This document shows, piece by piece, positions 59,255 through 64,000 of a DNA stretch of 64,000 nucleotides; positions within the stretch are counted from its first letter, which is position 1; the number at the start of each line of letters is the position of its first letter. The stretch is taken from positions 186,001 to 250,000 of the forward strand of contig NWQR01000001.1 of NCBI GenBank assembly GCA_002798275.1, written 5' to 3'. Under the pieces are notes generated by a model, which had not been told where the DNA came from, made no database searches, and saw only the letters and a program-made list of their open reading frames with translations. The DNA is from Lysobacteraceae bacterium NML08-0793 (GTDB taxonomy: Bacteria; Pseudomonadota; Gammaproteobacteria; Xanthomonadales; Xanthomonadaceae). Made by a program: the position numbers and the translations under genes.

Positions 59255-59677
59255 TTATCCTTCTTGTGCGCTTTTTTCAGCAGAATTTTCTTCTGCCTGC
59301 GGCGCATCTGTGGTTGCCGCGGGTGCTTCGACCGGCGCGACCGGCGCCGCCGGGATGGCCGGCGCGGCATTTTCCGTCGGCGCGGCGGTTTCTTGCGGCA
59401 GATTCGCCATCACGCCAAGATCGCCCTGCCCGGCCTTGCGGGCATTCTGCATATGCATCCAGGCCATGCCAAGAGTCATGCTGAAGAAGGCCACCGCCAA
59501 CCACTTGGTGGATTTGGACAGAAAATTGGAAGCGCCCCGCGCACCGAACACGGTCGCCGAAGCACCGCCACCAAAACCCGAGCCGGCCGCAGCGCCGGAG
59601 CCACGTTGCATCAAGATGAGGGCAATCATCGCGATGGCAACCAGCACATAAACAATATTGATAATCCAGAGCAGCAT
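59255..59677 (-). CDS. secG: Protein-export membrane subunit SecG
   Basis: 140 aa. Two membrane helices (about 2-22 and 52-72) around LILMQRGSGAAAGSGFGGGASATVFGARGASNFLSKSTKW, the family core. The C-terminus is a long Ala/Pro/Glu-rich tail, lengthening it beyond E. coli SecG. Part of the SecYEG translocon. 14 bp after tpiA. Confidence 0.95.
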   Translation of the reverse strand: MLLWIINIVYVLVAIAMIALILMQRGSGAAAGSGFGGGASATVFGARGASNFLSKSTKWLAVAFFSMTLGMAWMHMQNARKAGQGDLGVMANLPQETAAPTENAAPAIPAAPVAPVEAPAATTDAPQAEENSAEKSAQEG

Positions 59678-59691
59678 GTATCGTAGTTCCG

Positions 59692-60480
59692 TCAGGCACT
59701 CGCCGCAGCGATGATGCCGTTGAATTCAGCGGCCACCAAAGAGGCGCCCCCCACAAGACCGCCATCGACATCCGGCTGCGCAAACAGCAAGGCGGCATTG
59801 TCGGCCTTGACGCTGCCACCATAGAGAATCGGCAGCGAACGGGCGATATTAGCATCCCGACGGGTGGCTTCGCTACGGATGAAAGCGTGAACCGCCTGGG
59901 CTTCTTCCGGCGTGGCGGTCTTGCCGGTACCAATCGCCCAGACCGGCTCATAGGCAATAATCGCATCGGCCAGCGCCTTTTCGCCCAGATGAGCGAATAC
60001 TGCATCCAGTTGTTCGCGGATGCGCACTTCGGTTTGCCCGGCTTCGCGCTCTTCTAGGGTTTCGCCCACGCACAATACCGGCACGATGCCCGCCGCCTTG
60101 GCGGCAGCGAATTTGGCCGCCACGATTTGGCTGGTTTCACCGTGATACTGGCGACGCTCCGAATGCCCCACCAAGGTGTGGCTGGCGCCAATATCCTTCA
60201 GCATCGACGCGGAGATTTCGCCGGTATAGGCGCCTTTCTCATGCGCACTGACATCCTGTGCGCCAAAGCTGATGCCTTCATAGCCATATTGCAGGCGGCC
60301 GGGCTTGACCACTTTTTCGAGCGAGCGAATACCGACCAACTCGGCCAGATACAGCGCCGGTGGAAATACCAGCACTTCGACCTTGCCGCCCTCCGGCACA
60401 TTCAATGCACCCAACAGTTCACGAGCAAAGGCACGGCTGCCATTCAATTTCCAGTTACCGGCGACGATTTTCTTGCGCAT
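59692..60480 (-). CDS. tpiA: Triosephosphate isomerase
   Basis: 262 aa from ATG at 60480 (MRKKIVAGNWKLNG). Catalytic Lys13 region, His in LVGHSERRQ, Glu in IAYEPVWAIGTGKTA, and the phosphate loop YGGSVKADN. Interconverts DHAP and GAP. Start of the tpiA-secG-tRNA-Leu-nuo block. Confidence 0.97.
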   Translation of the reverse strand: MRKKIVAGNWKLNGSRAFARELLGALNVPEGGKVEVLVFPPALYLAELVGIRSLEKVVKPGRLQYGYEGISFGAQDVSAHEKGAYTGEISASMLKDIGASHTLVGHSERRQYHGETSQIVAAKFAAAKAAGIVPVLCVGETLEEREAGQTEVRIREQLDAVFAHLGEKALADAIIAYEPVWAIGTGKTATPEEAQAVHAFIRSEATRRDANIARSLPILYGGSVKADNAALLFAQPDVDGGLVGGASLVAAEFNGIIAAASA

Positions 60481-60506
60481 GTCAATTCCTTGTAAGTTGG
60501 TGAAGC

Positions 60507-61457
60507 TCAAGCCAGTTTGATTTCACGCAGGCGCTCCATCAGATAGCCGTGCGCGGTAATCGGTTCGGGATAGCGGCTGGGATTGTCGGTGCTCACGCAT
60601 TGCGGCAGCACGTCAATCAGGAAGTCCGGATTCGGATGCAGGAAGAATGGCGTGGAATAGCGCGGCTGGCGGGCCTCATCGCCCGGCGGGTTGACCACCC
60701 GATGGGTGGTGGACGGATACACATGGTTGGTCAGCCGCTGCAACATGTCGCCGATATTCACCACGATGGTGCCTGGCGCTGCGGTGTACGGCACCCATTC
60801 GCCCTTGCGCGAGAGCACCTCAAGGCCGGCGGCACTGGCACCGACCAACAGGGTGATGAGATTGATGTCCTCGTGCGCCCCGGCACGCACATTGGGAATA
60901 TCCGGCGTGGTAATCGGCGGATAGTGAATTGGCCGCAGGATGGAATTGCCGCTGTCGGTCTTGTCGGCAAACCAGTCTTCGGGCAGCCCCAGCGACAAGG
61001 CCAGCGCGGCCAGCACCTGCGAGCCCAAATTGTCCAGCGCTTGATACAAGCCATAGCCGTGCTCACGGAAGCCCGGCACTTCTTCCGGCCAGACATTGGC
61101 CGGCATCACCTCGGCATGTGGGGAATCACGGTCGATTTCCCGGCCGATATGCCAAAACTCCTTCAGGTCGTGATGCTGCGCGCCCTTGGCAGTTTCGATG
61201 CCGAACGGGGTATAGCCGCGTGCGCCGCCCTTGCCTTCTAGGTGATAGCGTTTTTTCACTTCCTCGGGCAGCGCGAAAAACGCCTTGAAGTCGGCATAGG
61301 CCGCATCCACCAGCGAGTCGGAAACATCGTGGCCGCAAATCCCGGCAAAGCCCCACTCGCGGTAGGTTTCGGCCAGCTCGCGCACAAACGCGGCGCGGTC
61401 TTCGGCATTGATCGGGTTGTTGAAGCGACGAATATCAAGCGTGGGAATGCGGCTCAT
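60507..61457 (-). CDS. Isopenicillin-N-synthase-type Fe(II)/2-oxoglutarate dioxygenase
   Basis: 316 aa. N-terminal DIOX_N-like part (FVRELAETYREWGFAGICGHDV) and a jelly roll with iron ligands His-x-Asp in GAHEDINLITLL and a distal His in STTHRVVNPPG; RYSTPFF carries the R-x-S that binds 2-oxoglutarate. Isopenicillin synthesis is not implied; family members act on varied small molecules and the substrate here is unknown. 26 bp before tpiA. Confidence 0.88.
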   Translation of the reverse strand: MSRIPTLDIRRFNNPINAEDRAAFVRELAETYREWGFAGICGHDVSDSLVDAAYADFKAFFALPEEVKKRYHLEGKGGARGYTPFGIETAKGAQHHDLKEFWHIGREIDRDSPHAEVMPANVWPEEVPGFREHGYGLYQALDNLGSQVLAALALSLGLPEDWFADKTDSGNSILRPIHYPPITTPDIPNVRAGAHEDINLITLLVGASAAGLEVLSRKGEWVPYTAAPGTIVVNIGDMLQRLTNHVYPSTTHRVVNPPGDEARQPRYSTPFFLHPNPDFLIDVLPQCVSTDNPSRYPEPITAHGYLMERLREIKLA

Positions 61458-61527
61458 GAAAAGTCCTGAACAACGAAAAACGAAGGCGGCATTTTAGTCC
61501 GTACGCATGCGTCCGGCTTGCGGCAAA

Positions 61528-62886
61528 TCAAGCCGCGGACATTGCCGCCTCCACTGCGGCTGCCAGACCATCGAGCGTTTCCTGCATCAATACGGCCTCA
61601 TCGGCTTCCACCGTGACCCGCACTACCGGCTCGGTTCCCGATGGCCGCAAGAATGCCCGACCGCGCCCGGCCACGCGGCTTTGCGCCTTGGCCAATGCCT
61701 GCTTAACCGAGTCCATCTCGGTTACCTCCATGCCGGACGTGATACGAATATTGCGGGTTTTCTGCGGCAGCTTTTCCATGCCGTGCAGTGCGTCGGCCAG
61801 CGAAACATCACGCTCGCGCAACACTTCCAGCACTTGCAAGGCTGCGATGATGCCGTCGCCAGTGCTGGCGCGATCAAGACAAAGCAGATGGCCGGAGGCT
61901 TCGCCCCCCAATATGCCCTGTTTTTGCAGCAGCATCTGATGCACATGACGGTCGCCCACCTTGCTGCGCAAAAAGCCGATACCCGCCCCGGCCAGAGCGC
62001 GCTCAAGACCATAATTGCTCATCAAGGTGCCGACCACCGGGCCTTTCAGCCGCCCCGTGTCTTGCCAGTGCGAGGCCAGAAGCCATAGCAGGTCATCGCC
62101 ATCGCGCACCTGCCCTTGGGCATCGACAAACAGCACCCGGTCGCCATCGCCATCAAAGGCGATGCCAAGCGCCGCGCCACGCGCCTTGACCTCTGCCACC
62201 AAGGCTTCAGGATGGGTGGAACCCACCCCATCATTGATATTGAGGCCGTTGGGCGAAATGCCGATGGCCTCGACCCGAGCACCCAGCTCGCGCAGTACCA
62301 GCGGGCCGAGTTTGTAATTGGCGCCATTGGCCGCATCCACCACCAGATGTAGGCCGTTCAAGTCAAAACCACGCGGCACCGAGTTTTTGCAGGCTTCCAC
62401 ATAACGGCCAATCGCGTCTTCGGTACGCACCGCACGCCCGAGCTGCTCGGAAGGCACGGTGGAAAACGGTTTTTCCAGTGCCGCCTCAATCAGCAGCTCA
62501 TCGGCATCACCGAGTTTTTCGCCATCGGCAGAAAAAAACTTGATGCCATTGTCATGATGCGGATTGTGCGAGGCAGAAATCACGATGCCGCCATCGGCAC
62601 GCAGCGAACGGGTCAGATGTGCCACCGCCGGTGTTGGCATCGGCCCCATCAACTCCACGTCCACCCCGGCGGCGGAAAGTCCGGCCTCAAGCGCAGCCTC
62701 GAACATGTAATTGGAAATCCGCGTGTCCTTGCCGATGACCACTTTCGGCTTGCGCCAACCGCCACCGCGATGCGCGCGCAGGGCATGACCGTAAGCATTG
62801 CCAAGGCGCAGCACGAAGTCGGCAGAAATCACGCCCTCGCCGACCCGGCCACGGATGCCATCGGTTCCGAAGTATTTGCGTGTCAT
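61528..62886 (-). CDS. glmM: Phosphoglucosamine mutase
   Basis: 452 aa. Makes glucosamine-1-phosphate for UDP-GlcNAc. Active serine in [19 protein letters not shown], metal loop [12 protein letters not shown], sugar loop GEASGH, and phosphate loop [11 protein letters not shown] near the end. ATG at 62886. It supplies peptidoglycan and LPS precursors. Confidence 0.97.
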   Translation of the reverse strand: MTRKYFGTDGIRGRVGEGVISADFVLRLGNAYGHALRAHRGGGWRKPKVVIGKDTRISNYMFEAALEAGLSAAGVDVELMGPMPTPAVAHLTRSLRADGGIVISASHNPHHDNGIKFFSADGEKLGDADELLIEAALEKPFSTVPSEQLGRAVRTEDAIGRYVEACKNSVPRGFDLNGLHLVVDAANGANYKLGPLVLRELGARVEAIGISPNGLNINDGVGSTHPEALVAEVKARGAALGIAFDGDGDRVLFVDAQGQVRDGDDLLWLLASHWQDTGRLKGPVVGTLMSNYGLERALAGAGIGFLRSKVGDRHVHQMLLQKQGILGGEASGHLLCLDRASTGDGIIAALQVLEVLRERDVSLADALHGMEKLPQKTRNIRITSGMEVTEMDSVKQALAKAQSRVAGRGRAFLRPSGTEPVVRVTVEADEAVLMQETLDGLAAAVEAAMSAA

Positions 62887-62905
62887 CGCGCGCTCCCTGC
62901 TGTGC

Positions 62906-63796
62906 TCATGCCACCAGTTCGGTGTCTTCGGGCGGATGCGGCTGCTGCATCAAAAGTGCGGCCAGTTCCGCGATGCGCTCGCGCATCTGGCGGCGGTCGC
63001 AAATCTGGTCAATCGCGCCGTGCTCAAGCAAAAACTCGCTGCGCTGGAAACCTTCGGGCAGTTTTTCGCGCACGGTTTGCTCAATCACCCGCGGCCCGGC
63101 AAAGCCGATCAGGGCTTCTGGCTCGGCGATATTGATATCACCCAACATGGCGAAGCTGGCCGATACCCCGCCGGTGGTCGGATGGGTCAGCACCGAAAAA
63201 TACGGCAACCCCTTGGCACGCAGACGCCCCAAGGCGGCGGAGGTTTTGGCCATCTGCATCAGCGAGAACAAGCTCTCCTGCATGCGTGCGCCACCGCTGG
63301 CGGAAAAGCATACGAACGGCGCGCCGATTTCTGCCGCACGCTCGGCACCCAAGGTAAAGCGCTCGCCCACCACCGAACCCATCGAACCGCCCATGAAGGC
63401 GAAATCGAAGGCGCTGGCCACAATCGGACGCCCCTTCAACTTGCCCTCCATGGTAACCAGCGCATCGCGCTCGCCGGTGGATTTCTGGGCGGCCTTGATG
63501 CGGTCGGCATAGCGCTTTTGGTCACGGAACTTGAGCACATCGGTGGGACCGAGCTTGCCGCCCAGCTCGCGAGCGCTGCCCATGTCCAAAAATGCGCCAA
63601 GCCGGGCACGGGCACGGATCGGCCTATGGAAATTGCACTTCGGGCAGACCTCCTGATTGGCCTCCAGCTCCGGGCGATACAGCACTTCGCCACAGCGCCC
63701 GCATTTTTCCCACAAGCCTTCGGGCACGCTGCGCTTGCGCTCACTAGCGGTTTCGGTACGGATACGCGGACTGGTAAGTTTTTTGAGCCAGGACAT
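62906..63796 (-). CDS. accD: Acetyl-CoA carboxylase carboxyltransferase beta subunit
   Basis: 296 aa. N-terminal zinc finger ([22 protein letters not shown]) and carboxyltransferase domain ([64 protein letters not shown]). First committed step of fatty-acid synthesis with AccA, B, C. It lies 20 bp before glmM. Confidence 0.97.
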   Translation of the reverse strand: MSWLKKLTSPRIRTETASERKRSVPEGLWEKCGRCGEVLYRPELEANQEVCPKCNFHRPIRARARLGAFLDMGSARELGGKLGPTDVLKFRDQKRYADRIKAAQKSTGERDALVTMEGKLKGRPIVASAFDFAFMGGSMGSVVGERFTLGAERAAEIGAPFVCFSASGGARMQESLFSLMQMAKTSAALGRLRAKGLPYFSVLTHPTTGGVSASFAMLGDINIAEPEALIGFAGPRVIEQTVREKLPEGFQRSEFLLEHGAIDQICDRRQMRERIAELAALLMQQPHPPEDTELVA

Positions 63797-63852
63797 TGAA
63801 CGAGGTTCTGTGCGTGTAAGACGCGGCAGTTTAGAGCTTGCAGCCTTGTCTG

Positions 63853-64000
63853 TCAGCTTGCGCCGCCATCGAGTGCACGACGCAGCGGCGCGAGAAATTC
63901 ACCGGCACGCCGACAGGCATCTTCGACACTGGCGCTATCGGCCAAGGCCGCCACTAGGGCGCTGCCGACCACCACGCCATCGGCGTTTTCGGCCATTGCC
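63853..64000 (-). CDS. trpA: Tryptophan synthase alpha subunit, C-terminal end (partial)
   Basis: The last 49 codons: [20 protein letters not shown] and a helical end, matching TrpA strand 8 and the final helix. The rest lies beyond the window. trpA-accD adjacency is common in gammaproteobacteria. Stop at 63853-63855, 57 bp before the accD start. Confidence 0.9.
   Translation of the reverse strand, partial: AMAENADGVVVGSALVAALADSASVEDACRRAGEFLAPLRRALDGGAS

Overview
The window is a GC-rich chromosomal segment of a gammaproteobacterium, most likely of the order Lysobacterales (Xanthomonadales); the genus cannot be fixed from the sequence alone. The reasons are: the gene order lexA-recA-recX-alaS-csrA-tRNA-Ser; a LexA operator that matches the Xanthomonas-type TTAG-N6-TACTA exactly; an rpsA-ihfB-lapB-glycan cluster; a tpiA-secG-tRNA-Leu-nuoA-N block; adjacent aguA and aguB; and a tmRNA with tag ANDDNYALAA.

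Layout. 1-365: frameshifted ychJ-like gene. 423-6060: SOS core (lexA, recA, recX), alaS, csrA and tRNA-Ser(GCT). 6186-14025: a tandem pair of tyrosine-recombinase elements in the 3' end of ssrA. The inner one is nearly erased (only part of an integrase, its att copy and a terminator remain). The outer one is about 7 kb and carries an intact P4-type integrase, an AlpA-like protein, small winged-helix and hypothetical genes, a palindromic/iteron-like array, a terminase-small-subunit-like orphan, and a RelE/HigB-HTH toxin-antitoxin pair followed by a BrnA-like protein. It has no recognisable capsid, relaxase or primase gene. 14012-24569: ssrA, folD, fumC, purB, a YcfD/RoxA-type oxygenase, a lipoprotein, a cold-shock protein, small genes, a rhomboid protease and an M14 peptidase. 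24637-29034: a TetR-regulated beta-oxidation pair (FadN-type multienzyme plus thiolase). 29079-37453: CsaA-like protein, galU, an envelope-glycan pair, lapB, ihfB, rpsA and cmk on the minus strand. 37529-41359: rpmJ (zinc-free type), a small periplasmic protein, the agmatine-to-putrescine pair aguA/aguB and a TraB-family protein. 41379-43997: an AT-richer island with a TonB-dependent receptor, flanked by an IS3 transposase scrap and a decayed coding remnant. 44046-59028: initiator tRNA and the complete 14-gene nuo operon (complex I). 59114-64000: tRNA-Leu(GAG), secG, tpiA, a 2-oxoglutarate dioxygenase-like gene, glmM, accD and the end of trpA.

Working together: most genes are ordinary housekeeping functions (DNA repair, translation, one-carbon and purine metabolism, TCA cycle, respiration, envelope precursors). 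The accessory content lies in the ssrA element and the TonB island. The ssrA element is the best candidate for something little described. Its two ends carry an identical 23-bp arm-type repeat that the older remnant lacks, so the mobile unit can be delimited from sequence alone. Inside it, a 9-bp perfect palindrome and three related copies sit next to a four-gene small-protein operon and could be an origin or operator array for a minimal satellite.

All calls are from reading the sequence and protein motifs; no database search was possible.
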